DNA of 64,000 nt. It comes from Georgenia muralis (GTDB lineage: Bacteria; Actinomycetota; Actinomycetes; Actinomycetales; Actinomycetaceae). Shown piece after piece: positions 50,214 to 59,056 of this stretch; positions within the stretch are counted from its first letter, which is position 1; every line of letters begins with the position of its first letter. The DNA lies in the NCBI RefSeq assembly GCF_003814705.1, contig NZ_RKRA01000001.1, positions 1 through 64,000 on the forward strand. The letters are read 5' to 3'. A program made the position numbers and the translations under genes. The notes below the pieces were generated by a model. That model saw only the letters and a list, made by a program, of their open reading frames with translations, ran no database searches and was not told the DNA's origin.

Positions 50214-51085
50214 GCCTCGACCACACCACGTCGACACCCGCGCGGGCGATCTACGACGACGTCGCCCGGCGCAGCGCCGCCGTCGTCATCCGTGCGTACT
50301 CCACCTCGTTCGCCTGGGCGTGCCGGCTCCTCGCCGAGCCGGTGCGCACCCACGTGCGCAACGTCTACGCCCTGGTCCGCATCGCCGACGAGGTCGTCGA
50401 CGACCCCGCCGCGGCCACCGAGGCCGTCCACCGGGGCCACCTCCTGACCGTCCTGGAGGAGGAGACCTACCAGGCCCTGCGGACCGGCTACAGCACGAAC
50501 CTCGTCGTGCACGCCTTCGCCGGCACCGCCCGTGCCTGCGGCATCGGCCCCGAGCTCCTCACGCCCTTCTTCGCCTCGATGCGCGCCGACCTCGCCGTCC
50601 ACGAGCACGACCGGGCCAGCCTGGACACCTACGTGTACGGCTCCGCGGAGGTGGTGGGCCTCATGTGCCTGCGGGTCTTCCTCACCGACCCGGCCGTGCG
50701 CTCCGGCTACGACGAGCTCGCACCCGGCGCGCGCCGCCTCGGTGCGGCGTTCCAGAAGGTCAACTTCCTGCGCGACCTCGCCGAGGACCACGACGACCTC
50801 GGCCGGACCTACTTCCCCGGGCTGGACCCCGAGCACTTCACCGACACCCACAAGGACGCGCTCCTGGACGACATCGACGCCGACCTCGCAGCGGCCGCGG
50901 CCGTGGTCCCGCTGCTGCCGCCCAGCAGCCGCCGGGCCGTCCGCGCGGCGCACGGCCTCTTCGCCGAGCTCTCCCGGCGCCTGCGCACCACCCCGGCCCG
51001 CCGCATCCGCGCCGAGCGGGTGCGGGTGCCCGGACCGGTCAAGGCCCGCATCCTCCTCGGCTCGCTGCTGGGGGTGGGGGCGTGA
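50210..51085 (+). CDS. crtB: Phytoene synthase
   Basis: Condenses two GGPP to C40 phytoene; 291 residues. Seen: 'YSTSFAWACRLLAEP', first aspartate motif 'VRIADEVVDDP', 'DTYVYGSAEVVGLM', second aspartate motif 'KVNFLRDLAEDHDDLGRTYF'. Membrane-associated soluble enzyme by family. ATGA/GTGA overlaps on both sides. Confidence 0.95.
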   Translation: MSLDHTTSTPARAIYDDVARRSAAVVIRAYSTSFAWACRLLAEPVRTHVRNVYALVRIADEVVDDPAAATEAVHRGHLLTVLEEETYQALRTGYSTNLVVHAFAGTARACGIGPELLTPFFASMRADLAVHEHDRASLDTYVYGSAEVVGLMCLRVFLTDPAVRSGYDELAPGARRLGAAFQKVNFLRDLAEDHDDLGRTYFPGLDPEHFTDTHKDALLDDIDADLAAAAAVVPLLPPSSRRAVRAAHGLFAELSRRLRTTPARRIRAERVRVPGPVKARILLGSLLGVGA

Positions 51086-52770
51086 GCGCCCGCACCGTCC
51101 CGGCCGTGCCCGGCGACGCCGGTGCCGTGCCGGACCGGCCCGGGACCGGTGACGGCGCCCGGCCGCGCGCCGTCGTCGTCGGCGGCGGGATCGCCGGTCT
51201 GGCCTCCGCCGCGCTCCTGGCCCGCGAGGGGTACGAGGTGGACCTGCTCGAGCAGAACGACGAGCTCGGCGGCCGGGCCGGGTCCTGGGAGTCCGGCGGC
51301 TTCCGGTTCGACACCGGACCGTCGTGGTACCTCATGCCCGAGGTGTTCGACCACTTCTTCGAGCTGCTCGGCACCTCGGCCGCGGAGCAGCTCGACCTCA
51401 GCGTCCTGGACCCCGGTTACCGGGTCTTCTTCGAGGACGGCTCCGCCCCCCTCGACATCCGGGCCGACCGGGCCGCGAACATCGCGACGTTCGAGTCGGT
51501 CGAGACCGGCGCGGGACGCCGGCTCGAGGCCTACCTCGCCTCCGCGCGGCAGGCCTACGACCTGGCGGTGCGACGGTTCCTCTACACGACCTTCGCCTCG
51601 CCGCGGTCGCTGCTGCACCGCGACGTCCTGGTCCGGGCGCCGCGCCTGGCCGAGCTCCTGCTCCGGCCCCTGGGCTCGTTCGTCGCCGCCCGGTTCCAGG
51701 ACCCGCGCCTGCGCCAGGTGCTCGGCTACCCGGCGGTCTTCCTCGGCTCCTCGCCCGACCGGGCGCCCAGCATGTACCACCTCATGAGCCACATGGACAT
51801 CGCCGACGCCGTGCGGTACCCCCAGGGCGGCTTCACCCGCCTCATCGAGGTCGTCGCCGCACTGGCCGTGCGCGAGGGCGCGCGCCTGCACACCGGCGCG
51901 ACGGTCACCGCGATCCTCACCGGCGCCGTCCCCGAGCGGGTCGCGCGCCGCCGTGGCCTGTCCGCCGCCGCCCGCCGCGCCGGCGTCCGCGCCGGGGCGC
52001 GCGGGGTGCGCTACCGCACCGCCGACGGCGCCGAGCACACCGTCCGGGCCGAGGTCGTCGTCGCCGCGGCCGACCTGCACCACGTCGAGACCCAGCTCCT
52101 CCCCGAGCCCCTCCGGACCTACCCGCAGCGCTGGTGGGACCGCCGGACCTCCGGACCGGGCGCCGTCCTGCTCTACCTCGGCGTGCGCGGCAGCCTGCCC
52201 GAGCTCCCCCACCACTCGCTGTTCTTCACCACGGACTGGCAGAGCAACTTCGACGCCATCTTCGGCCGCTCCCCCCGGGTGCCGGAACCCGCGTCGTCGT
52301 ACGTCTGCAAGCCGTCCCAGACCGACCCGACGGTCGCCCCGCCGGGCACGGAGAACGTCTTCGTCCTCGTGCCGGTCCCGGCCGACGTCACCCTGGGGCG
52401 CGGGGGCGTCGACGGCGCCGGCGACCCCGCCGTCGAGCGGATCGCCGACGCCGCCATCGACCAGATCGCCGCCTGGGCGGACATCGGGGACCTGCGCGAG
52501 CGGGTCGTCGTGCGCCGCACGGTCGGTCCGGCGGACTTCGCGGCGGAGCTCAACGCCTGGTCGGGCGGGGTGCTCGGGCCCGCCCACACGCTCCGCCAGA
52601 GCGCGTTCCTGCGCGGGTCCAACGCCTCGCGCCGGGTGGCCGGGCTGTACTACGCCGGGTCGAGCACGATCCCCGGGATCGGGCTGCCGATGTGCCTCAT
52701 CAGCGCCGAGATCATGCTCAAACGGCTGCGTCACGACCACTCCACCGAGCCCTTGGCGGTCCCGCTGTGA
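51082..52770 (+). CDS. crtI: Phytoene desaturase (CrtI-type)
   Basis: FAD-dependent desaturase of 562 residues converting phytoene to lycopene. Seen: FAD-binding 'VVVGGGIAGLASAALLAREG' near residue 30, 'LLEQNDELGGRAGSW', 'FRFDTGPSWYLMPEVFDHFF', and the C-terminal 'GLYYAGSSTIPGIGLPMCLI'. A 28-residue N-terminal extension (Pro/Gly/Asp) precedes the dinucleotide fold. GTG start overlaps crtB stop. Confidence 0.95.
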   Translation: MSARTVPAVPGDAGAVPDRPGTGDGARPRAVVVGGGIAGLASAALLAREGYEVDLLEQNDELGGRAGSWESGGFRFDTGPSWYLMPEVFDHFFELLGTSAAEQLDLSVLDPGYRVFFEDGSAPLDIRADRAANIATFESVETGAGRRLEAYLASARQAYDLAVRRFLYTTFASPRSLLHRDVLVRAPRLAELLLRPLGSFVAARFQDPRLRQVLGYPAVFLGSSPDRAPSMYHLMSHMDIADAVRYPQGGFTRLIEVVAALAVREGARLHTGATVTAILTGAVPERVARRRGLSAAARRAGVRAGARGVRYRTADGAEHTVRAEVVVAAADLHHVETQLLPEPLRTYPQRWWDRRTSGPGAVLLYLGVRGSLPELPHHSLFFTTDWQSNFDAIFGRSPRVPEPASSYVCKPSQTDPTVAPPGTENVFVLVPVPADVTLGRGGVDGAGDPAVERIADAAIDQIAAWADIGDLRERVVVRRTVGPADFAAELNAWSGGVLGPAHTLRQSAFLRGSNASRRVAGLYYAGSSTIPGIGLPMCLISAEIMLKRLRHDHSTEPLAVPL

Positions 52771-53108
52771 CGGGGTGGGAGTACCTGCTCGCCCTGGCCG
52801 TCTCGCTGGCGTCGATGGTGGTCATGGACCGCCGGTGGCGCCTGGTCCTGTGGCGCCGGCCCCGCCGGGCGGCCGGGGCGCTCCTCGCCGGCGTCGCGTT
52901 CTTCCTCCTGTGGGACCTCACCGCCATCGCGCTGGGCTTCTTCGAGCGCGGCGAGTCGGCGGCGATGACCGGGATCGAGCTGCTGCCCGAGCTGCCGCTC
53001 GAGGAGCTGTTCTTCATCACCTTCCTGTGCTACCTCACCCTCGTGCTGCACGCCCTCGCGCTCCGCCTGCTCCCGGCGGCGCCCGTCCGGCAGGGGGCAC
53101 GGCGGTGA
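52767..53108 (+). CDS. crtYe: C50 carotenoid cyclase subunit A (CrtYe-type)
   Basis: A 113-residue membrane protein with three hydrophobic helices, one half of a heterodimeric lycopene/flavuxanthin-type cyclase. The family motif with paired acids is visible as 'ELPLEELFFITF' near residues 77-88. Small size and pairing with the next gene identify it. Whether ring type is epsilon (decaprenoxanthin) or gamma (sarcinaxanthin) cannot be told from sequence by eye. Confidence 0.9.
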   Translation: MTGWEYLLALAVSLASMVVMDRRWRLVLWRRPRRAAGALLAGVAFFLLWDLTAIALGFFERGESAAMTGIELLPELPLEELFFITFLCYLTLVLHALALRLLPAAPVRQGARR

Positions 53109-53491
53109 CCTACCTCGGCCTGGGCCTGCTGTTCGTCGCCGTGGCCGTCGCGGTCCTGGTCGTGGCCTGGTGGACGGTGCGGCCGCCGCGCCGGTGGTGG
53201 CTCGCGACGGCGGTCACGGTCGTGGCGCTCGTCGTGCTCACCGTCGTGTTCGACTCCGTGATGATCGCCGCGGACCTGTTCCGGTTCGACGAGGCCGCGC
53301 TGACCGGGCTGCGTCTCGGCCTGGCGCCCGTGGAGGACCTGGCGTGGCCGGTGGCCGCCGGGCTCGGGCTGCCGGCGCTGGTGGCCCTGCGGGCCAGCCG
53401 GTCGTCGTCGACGGCGTCGACCGCCTCGGCCGGTCCGGCCACCTCGACCAACCAGACCACCGCGGCGGAAGCGACCGGGAGGAACGCATGA
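53105..53491 (+). CDS. crtYf: C50 carotenoid cyclase subunit B (CrtYf-type)
   Basis: A 128-residue membrane protein, second half of the heterodimeric cyclase. Three helices ('LGLLFVAVAVAVLVVAWWTV', then 'VVALVVLTVVFDSVMIA') and the acidic motif 'LAPVEDLAWPV'. Followed by a Ser/Thr/Ala tail. GTG overlaps crtYe stop and its own stop overlaps crtEb. Confidence 0.9.
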   Translation: MTYLGLGLLFVAVAVAVLVVAWWTVRPPRRWWLATAVTVVALVVLTVVFDSVMIAADLFRFDEAALTGLRLGLAPVEDLAWPVAAGLGLPALVALRASRSSSTASTASAGPATSTNQTTAAEATGRNA

Positions 53492-54378
53492 GCGTGTCGC
53501 AGACAGGCGGTGCGAGCGCGGCCCTGCGCCAGGTCGTCGGCTCCTCCCGACCCGTCAGCTGGATCAACACCGCGTACCCGTTCGCGGCCGCGTACCTCCT
53601 GGCCGGCGGTGGCGTGGACGTCGCCCTCCTCGTCGGCACCCTGTACTTCCTCGTCCCGTACAACCTCCTCATGTACGGCATCAACGACGTCTTCGACTTC
53701 GAGTCCGACCTGCGCAACCCGCGCAAGGGCGGCATCGAGGGCATCGTCCTGGCGCGGCGGTGGCACCGGGTCACCCTGTGGTCGGCGGTCCTGAGCAACC
53801 TCCCCTTCCTCCTCGCCCTCCTCCTGATCGGCACGGCGACGTCGGCGCTCGTGCTCGCGGTGAGCGTCTTCGCGGTGGTGGCCTACTCCGCGCCCGGCCT
53901 GCGGTTCAAGGAGCGGCCCGTCCTGGACTCGGCCACCTCGGCGACGCACTTCGTCAGCCCGGCGGTCTTCGGGCTCGCCCTCGCGGGAGCCGCACCCACC
54001 GGGGCGGCGGTGGCGGCGATGGTCGCCTTCTTCCTCTGGGGCATGGCCTCCCAGGCCTTCGGCGCCGTCCAGGACGTCGTGGCGGACCGGTCCGCGGGCA
54101 TCGGCTCGATCGCCACCTGGCTGGGCGCGGCCCGCACCGTCCGGCTGGCGATGGCGCTGTACGTCCTCGCCGGCGTGGTCGTGCTGGGCACCGGCTTCCC
54201 CGGGGCGCTGGCCGGCCTCCTCGTCGTGCCCTACGTCCTCAGCGTCGCCCCCTACCGGTCGCTGCCGGACGAGGACTGCGAACGGGCGAACGGCGGGTGG
54301 CGCCGGTTCATCTGGCTCAACATGGTCACGGGGTTCCTGCTCACCCAGCTGTTCATCTGGATCGCCCTGCGGGGCTGA
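53488..54378 (+). CDS. crtEb: Lycopene elongase (UbiA-family prenyltransferase, CrtEb-type)
   Basis: Integral membrane prenyltransferase of 296 residues that adds two C5 units to lycopene, giving the C50 acyclic precursor. Seen: first Asp-rich motif 'YGINDVFDFESDLRNPRKGG', second 'AVQDVVADRSAGIGSIATW', and eight or so helices. The presence of CrtEb with CrtYe/CrtYf defines the pathway as C50 rather than C40. Last gene of the operon, convergent with recG. Confidence 0.94.
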   Translation: MSVSQTGGASAALRQVVGSSRPVSWINTAYPFAAAYLLAGGGVDVALLVGTLYFLVPYNLLMYGINDVFDFESDLRNPRKGGIEGIVLARRWHRVTLWSAVLSNLPFLLALLLIGTATSALVLAVSVFAVVAYSAPGLRFKERPVLDSATSATHFVSPAVFGLALAGAAPTGAAVAAMVAFFLWGMASQAFGAVQDVVADRSAGIGSIATWLGAARTVRLAMALYVLAGVVVLGTGFPGALAGLLVVPYVLSVAPYRSLPDEDCERANGGWRRFIWLNMVTGFLLTQLFIWIALRG

Positions 54379-54469
54379 CAGCACCCGCCCTGCCGACCCG
54401 CGCATCGAACCGTGCACCGACCCGCGCCCGTCCGACCCGTCCGCGAGCGGCTGCGAGGCCGCCGCGTCG

Positions 54470-56782
54470 CTACGCCCGCTCGAGGTAGGCGGCGGTCTCC
54501 TCGTCGACGTGCCGGGCCAGCACCTCGGCGAGATCGGTGTGCTCGGCGAGCTCCGGGTCGGCCGCGACGACCGCCCGCGCCGCCGCCCGGGCGGCGTCGA
54601 TGATCTCGGCGTCCTTGGTCACCCGGAGGAGGCGCAAGGACGTGCCGCGCCCGGACTGCGCTGCCCCCAGGACGTCGCCCTCCCGTCGCATCTCCAGGTC
54701 CAGCTCCGCGAGGCGGAAGCCGTCCGCCGTCGTCGCGAACGCCCCGACCCGGGCGAAGGCGGGGCTGCCGGGCGCGGCCGCGGTGACCGCCATGCACACC
54801 CCCGGCCGGTCACCGCGGCCGATCCGGCCGCGCAGCTGGTGCAGCTGGGACAGCCCGAACCGGTCGGCGTCGAGGACGACCATGACGGTGGCGTCGGGGA
54901 CGTCGACCCCGACCTCGATGACGGTGGTGGACACCAGCACCGGGGTCTCGCCGGTGGCGAAGGCGCGCATGGCAGCGTCCTTCTCCTCCCCGCTCAGGCG
55001 CCCGTGCATCTGCCCGACGGCGACCCCCGCCAGCGCCGGGACGGCCCGGAGCAGCTCGGTGACCTCCTCCACCGACGCCAGCGGCGGGCCGGCCGGCGCG
55101 GCGGCGTCGAGCAGGTCGGCCGGCACGTCGTCGGGGTCCCCGTCGGCCACGAGGGCGGCGTCGTCCGCCGCGTCGATCCGCGGGCACACGACGTAGGCGC
55201 GACCCCCGCCGTCGACCTCCTCGCGGATGCGCTCCCACATGCGCCGGACCCACCGCTCGTTGCCGGCGGGCACGACCGAGGTGGTCACCCCGGCCCGGCC
55301 TGCCGGCAGCTCGCGCAGCGTGGACGTCTCGAGGTCCCCGAAGCTCGTCATCGCCACCGTGCGCGGGATCGGCGTGGCGGTCATGACGAGCAGGTGCGGG
55401 CTCACCCGGGCCTTCGCCCGCAGGGCGTCGCGCTGCTCCACCCCGAACCGGTGCTGCTCGTCGACGACGACGAGGCCGAGGTCGGCGAGCTGGACCACGT
55501 CACCGAGGAGGGCGTGGGTGCCCACGACGATGCCGGCCTCCCCGGACGCGGCGGCGGCGAGCACCTTGCGCCGGGCGGCGGCGCCCATCGACCCGGTGAG
55601 CAGCACCACGCGGGTGCCCTCCTCGGCGCCGCCGAGCATCCCGCCCTCGGCCAGCGGTCCGAGCAGCCCGGTGATGGAGCGGTGGTGCTGGTGGGCCAGG
55701 ACCTCGGTCGGGGCGAGCAGGGCCGCCTGCCCGCCGGCGTCGACCACCTGGAGCATCGCCCGGAGCGCGACGACGGTCTTGCCCGAGCCCACCTCGCCCT
55801 GGAGGAGGCGCTGCATGGGCACGGGGCGGGCCAGCTCCTCGGCGACGACGTCGCCGACCTCGCGCTGCCCGGCGGTCAGGGTGAAGGGCAGACGCGCCTC
55901 GAAGGCCTCACGGATCCCGCCGGCGCGCGGCGGCCGGGCCGTCGCGGGCTCGGCGAGCGCCGCGGCCCGGCGGCGCGCCAGCGCCGTCTGCAGGACGAAC
56001 GCCTCCTCGTGACGCATGCGGTCCTGCGCGCGCCGCCACTCCCCCTCGCTGTGCGGCAGGTGGATCGAGCGGAAGGCCTCGAGGGCCCCGGGCAGGCCGT
56101 GCTCACGGCGGTACTGCGCCGGCAGCGGCTCGGGCACGTCCTCGAGGCGCAGCGGCCGCAGGACGGTCTGCACGGCGTCGGCGACCTTCCAGGACGGCAT
56201 CTCCGCGCTGGCCGGGTAGATGGGGATCGGCCAGTCCATGCTCTCCATCGCCGCGGCCTCGTCGTCGACGTCGCGGAAGGTCCGGTAGTCCGGGTGCGTG
56301 AGCTGGCGGGTCCCGCGGTAGTCGCTCACCGTCCCGGTGAACATCCCGCTCTCCCCGGGCCGGAGCCGGCCCTCGTGGTACTTCACCGTGCCGAGGTTCT
56401 TGCCGAAGAACGTCAGCGTGAGCTCGTTGGTGCCGTCGGTGATGATCGACGTGAGGATCGCCCCGGGACGGTTCTGCATGCGCCGCGCCGAGGTCCGGGC
56501 CACCTGGGCGATGACCGTGACGTGCTCGCCCACGGCGAGGCTGCGCAGGTCGGACAGGCGGCCGCGGTCGCCGTAGCGACGCGGGTAGTGACGGAGGATG
56601 TCCTCCTCGGTGCGCAGTCCGATCTTGTCCAGCGCCTTGGCCGTGCGCTCGCCGAGGAGGTCCTTCAGCGACCGTCCGAGGCGGAAGCGCACGTCCCCGG
56701 CGACGGCGGGGTCGTGGCGGACGCCGCGCGCGAGCGGTGCGCCCGCGCGCGCCCCCCCGGTGCCCACGTGGTCGGTGCTCAC
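54470..56782 (-). CDS. recG: ATP-dependent DNA helicase RecG
   Basis: Branch-migrating helicase of 770 residues, reversing stalled forks. Wedge/OB domain near 60-190 ('YPRRYGDRGRLSDL', 'GTRQLTHPDYRTF'), helicase motif I 'QGEVGSGKTVVALRA', Ia 'LLAPTEVLAHQHH', II 'VVDEQHRFGVEQRDAL' (DEQH), III 'TATPIPRTVA', and late motifs 'QMHGRLSGEEKDAAM', 'STTVIEVGVDVPDA', 'QLRGRIGRGD'. The GTG at 56782 is preferred over that at 56812 because TAACCT lies 7 nt upstream. An Ala/Asp-rich insertion lies near 555-590. Confidence 0.95.
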   Translation of the reverse strand: MSTDHVGTGGARAGAPLARGVRHDPAVAGDVRFRLGRSLKDLLGERTAKALDKIGLRTEEDILRHYPRRYGDRGRLSDLRSLAVGEHVTVIAQVARTSARRMQNRPGAILTSIITDGTNELTLTFFGKNLGTVKYHEGRLRPGESGMFTGTVSDYRGTRQLTHPDYRTFRDVDDEAAAMESMDWPIPIYPASAEMPSWKVADAVQTVLRPLRLEDVPEPLPAQYRREHGLPGALEAFRSIHLPHSEGEWRRAQDRMRHEEAFVLQTALARRRAAALAEPATARPPRAGGIREAFEARLPFTLTAGQREVGDVVAEELARPVPMQRLLQGEVGSGKTVVALRAMLQVVDAGGQAALLAPTEVLAHQHHRSITGLLGPLAEGGMLGGAEEGTRVVLLTGSMGAAARRKVLAAAASGEAGIVVGTHALLGDVVQLADLGLVVVDEQHRFGVEQRDALRAKARVSPHLLVMTATPIPRTVAMTSFGDLETSTLRELPAGRAGVTTSVVPAGNERWVRRMWERIREEVDGGGRAYVVCPRIDAADDAALVADGDPDDVPADLLDAAAPAGPPLASVEEVTELLRAVPALAGVAVGQMHGRLSGEEKDAAMRAFATGETPVLVSTTVIEVGVDVPDATVMVVLDADRFGLSQLHQLRGRIGRGDRPGVCMAVTAAAPGSPAFARVGAFATTADGFRLAELDLEMRREGDVLGAAQSGRGTSLRLLRVTKDAEIIDAARAAARAVVAADPELAEHTDLAEVLARHVDEETAAYLERA

Positions 56783-56789
56783 GTGTGGC

Positions 56790-56795
56790 AGGTTA
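56790..56795 (-). promoter_or_regulatory. Putative recG -10 (TAACCT), leaderless
   Basis: TAACCT on the minus strand ends 7 nt before the GTG at 56782, with no ribosome site between. Confidence 0.4.
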
Positions 56796-56885
56796 GCCGG
56801 TGGCGCCGACACGGCGCCGTGCCGCTGTGGTCGACGCCACCGGCCGCGTCACCGGCATGGTTTGGGGCCCCGGCCCGTGGTCGGG

Positions 56886-56891
56886 TACTCT
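56886..56891 (+). promoter_or_regulatory. Putative rpmB -10 (TACTCT)
   Basis: TACTCT lies about 105 bp before the rpmB start, giving a leader of roughly 100 nt. Promoter assignment is by position and match to TANNNT only. Confidence 0.35.
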
Positions 56892-56995
56892 TGCCAGGTT
56901 GCCCGCGACCTCAGGCCCATGCCTGCCCGCCGGGCTGGAGACATCGCGTACGGCCGCCCCGGCCGCGCGTCAGCGAGAAGATCAGGAGAACGACC

Positions 56996-57187
56996 GTGGC
57001 TGCCACCTGCGACGTCTGCGGCAAGCGCCCCAGCTTCGGCAAGAGCGTCTCGCACTCCCACGTGCGGACCAGCCGCCGTTGGAACCCGAACATCCAGCGC
57101 GTCCGCGCGCTCGTCAACGGCGCGCCCAAGCGTGTGAACGTGTGCACCTCGTGCCTCAAGGCCGACAAGGTCACCCGCGCCGTCTGA
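56996..57187 (+). CDS. rpmB: 50S ribosomal protein L28
   Basis: A 63-residue protein with 'CDVCGKRPSFGKSVSHSH' at the start and 'NVCTSCLKADKV' at the end, i.e. two CxxC pairs of the zinc-binding form. 'RRWNPNIQRVRALVNGAPKR' is the conserved centre. GTG at 56996 follows AGGAG. Divergent from recG, as in many actinobacteria. Confidence 0.96.
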   Translation: MAATCDVCGKRPSFGKSVSHSHVRTSRRWNPNIQRVRALVNGAPKRVNVCTSCLKADKVTRAV

Positions 57188-57201
57188 CCCGACGCGCCGC
57201 C

Positions 57202-57232
57202 AGGGCCGCCACCCGTGAGGGTGCGCGGCCCT
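57202..57232 (+). terminator. Terminator hairpin after rpmB
   Basis: AGGGCCGC-CACCC pairs with GGGTGCGCGGCCCT around GTGA, with one bulged base, and is followed by TTCGTG. Located 15 bp after the rpmB stop; also lies just after the convergent SRPBCC gene. Confidence 0.65.
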
Positions 57233-57245
57233 TCGTGCGTCACCG

Positions 57246-57947
57246 TCAGGCCAGGACCGGTCCCACGACCGGGACCTCGGAGGCGGCGCCGCGCGCGCGG
57301 GCCCCGGGCGACGACCGCTCGGCCAGGGCCCTGATGTTCCGCAGCATCTCCCTGCCCATGACGAACGGGACGGCCTCGAGCACGCCCAGGCGCGCGAGGA
57401 GCCGGACCGGCGCGGCCGACGCCGGGGCGAACGAGACCCGCTCCACGAGCCGGGACCGCCCCTCCGGCAGGGGCCGCACGTGCAGGCTCCAGCGCCCCAC
57501 GGCAGGTCCGCCCGCGGGACCACCGGCGAGGACGAGATCGCGCTCGGGCTCGAGCCGCGCCACCCGCAGGGGCGGCGCGGTGGCGGCGAGCCGGACGTCG
57601 TCGCCCGCGGCGAGGGTCTGCAGGTGCGGCAGGATCCGGTCCACGTTGCGGATGCGGCACCGCGCGAGGTTCTCGAGCCGCTGGAAGCTGTAGAAGCCGC
57701 CGCGACCCTGCCCCACCTGGACCAGCCACGGCCACACCCGCTCCGGCGGGGCCGCGACCGTGATCGCCCGGGTCGTGGCGGAGGCGCCCGGCGCGAGCAG
57801 CTCGTCGCCCGGCAGGGCGCCGCGGACCTCGGCCGGGGTCGCTCCCCAGGTCGCGTGCCGGCGCCGCAGGAGCGGCGCGGCCAGGAGGTGGCCGGCCACC
57901 TCCACCGCGCCGCGCAGGTTGGCCCGCACGCTCCGTCCGACGTCCAC
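57246..57947 (-). CDS. SRPBCC-family hypothetical protein
   Basis: A 233-residue protein with a START/polyketide cyclase-like fold: 'ATTRAITVAAPPERVWPWLV' and 'QVGQGRGGFYSFQRLENLA' are characteristic of a group of uncharacterised actinobacterial SRPBCC proteins. Probably binds a hydrophobic ligand. An Ala/Arg-rich C-terminal stretch is disordered. Convergent with rpmB. Confidence 0.82.
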   Translation of the reverse strand: MDVGRSVRANLRGAVEVAGHLLAAPLLRRRHATWGATPAEVRGALPGDELLAPGASATTRAITVAAPPERVWPWLVQVGQGRGGFYSFQRLENLARCRIRNVDRILPHLQTLAAGDDVRLAATAPPLRVARLEPERDLVLAGGPAGGPAVGRWSLHVRPLPEGRSRLVERVSFAPASAAPVRLLARLGVLEAVPFVMGREMLRNIRALAERSSPGARARGAASEVPVVGPVLA

Positions 57948-58019
57948 GTCGCCCTCCTCTATCGCCCGGACTCCCCACGCTAGGGACCCGAGCGGCCCGA
58001 CGACACCGACCTATGGCCC

Positions 58020-59009
58020 CTACGCCTGCGCGGCGTGCCAGGCGTCGACCTCGGCTGTGAGCTCCGCCCGACGGGCGTCGTCGACGAACGCGGCCTCCAC
58101 GCCGTTGCGGGCGAGGGTGGCGAGCTGGTCGGGGGTCAGGCCCAGCAGCCGGGTGAGCTCACGGACGTTGTCGTCGACGTAGCCGCCGAAGTAGGCGGGG
58201 TCGTCGGAGTTGACCGTGACGACCAGGCCCCGCTCGAGCATCCCGACAAGGGGGTAGTCGGCCAGGGAGTCCACCACCTGCAGGCGGAGGTTGGACAGCG
58301 GGCACAGGGTCAGCGGGACCCGCTCGGCGACGAGCCGGTCGACGAGCGCGTCATCCTCGAGCGCGCGGATGCCGTGGTCGACCCGCTCGACGCCCAGGAC
58401 GTCGAGGACCTCCCGGACGTTGGCGGCCGGGCCCTCCTCCCCGGCGTGGGCGACCCGGTGCAGGCCGCGGGCGTGGGCGAGGTCGAAGGTGTCCTTGAAC
58501 GGCGCGGCGGGCCCGACCTCGCTGGAGCACAGGCCGACCCCGAGGACCGGGAAGCCCAGGGCGAGGACCTCCTCGAGCGCCGTGCGGGCGTCCTCGGCGG
58601 GAAGGTGGCGCAGGAAGGTGATGATGAGGCCGCTCGTGATGCCGTGGTCCGCCTCGCTCGTGGCCAGGACGCCGGTCACGCCCCCGAGGGCGACGGCGGC
58701 CGGCACGCCCCGGGCGGTGTGGGCCTGGATGTCGAGGAAGACCTCGGCGTGCCTGACCCCCGCCCGGCGGGCCCGGTCCAGGTAGGCGCGGGTGAGGTCG
58801 GCGAAGTCCTCCTCGGTGCGCAGGACGACCATGTTCGCGTAGTACAGGTCGAGGAAGCTCTGGAGCCCGGTGAAGGAGTACCGCGAGCGCAGGTCCTCGA
58901 TGCCGTCGTAGGGCAGGTCGATCCCGTTGCGCTCGGCCAGGGCGTAGATGAGCTCGGGCTCGAGGGTGCCCTCGAGGTGGAGGTGGAGCTCGACAGTGGG
59001 CATTGTCAT
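58020..59009 (-). CDS. Adenosine/adenine deaminase family protein, probably adenine deaminase
   Basis: A 329-residue TIM-barrel zinc hydrolase of purine salvage. Metal and catalytic residues: 'ELHLHLEGT' (H9, H11), 'HRVAHAGEEG' (His and Glu), 'ERVDHGIRA', and 'VTVNSDDPAYF' (Asp pair). The stretches 'LEPELIYALAERNGIDLPY' and 'VRHAEVFLDIQAHTARGV' resemble the subgroup whose characterised bacterial and yeast members deaminate adenine rather than adenosine, so annotation as adenosine deaminase may be wrong. ATG at 59009; no ribosome site is evident; a GTG six bases upstream is alternative. Confidence 0.88.
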   Translation of the reverse strand: MTMPTVELHLHLEGTLEPELIYALAERNGIDLPYDGIEDLRSRYSFTGLQSFLDLYYANMVVLRTEEDFADLTRAYLDRARRAGVRHAEVFLDIQAHTARGVPAAVALGGVTGVLATSEADHGITSGLIITFLRHLPAEDARTALEEVLALGFPVLGVGLCSSEVGPAAPFKDTFDLAHARGLHRVAHAGEEGPAANVREVLDVLGVERVDHGIRALEDDALVDRLVAERVPLTLCPLSNLRLQVVDSLADYPLVGMLERGLVVTVNSDDPAYFGGYVDDNVRELTRLLGLTPDQLATLARNGVEAAFVDDARRAELTAEVDAWHAAQA

Positions 59010-59056
59010 CGGCACATCATGACAGCGCTTCCCGGGCGGGCCCGCGAGCCGGGAGC

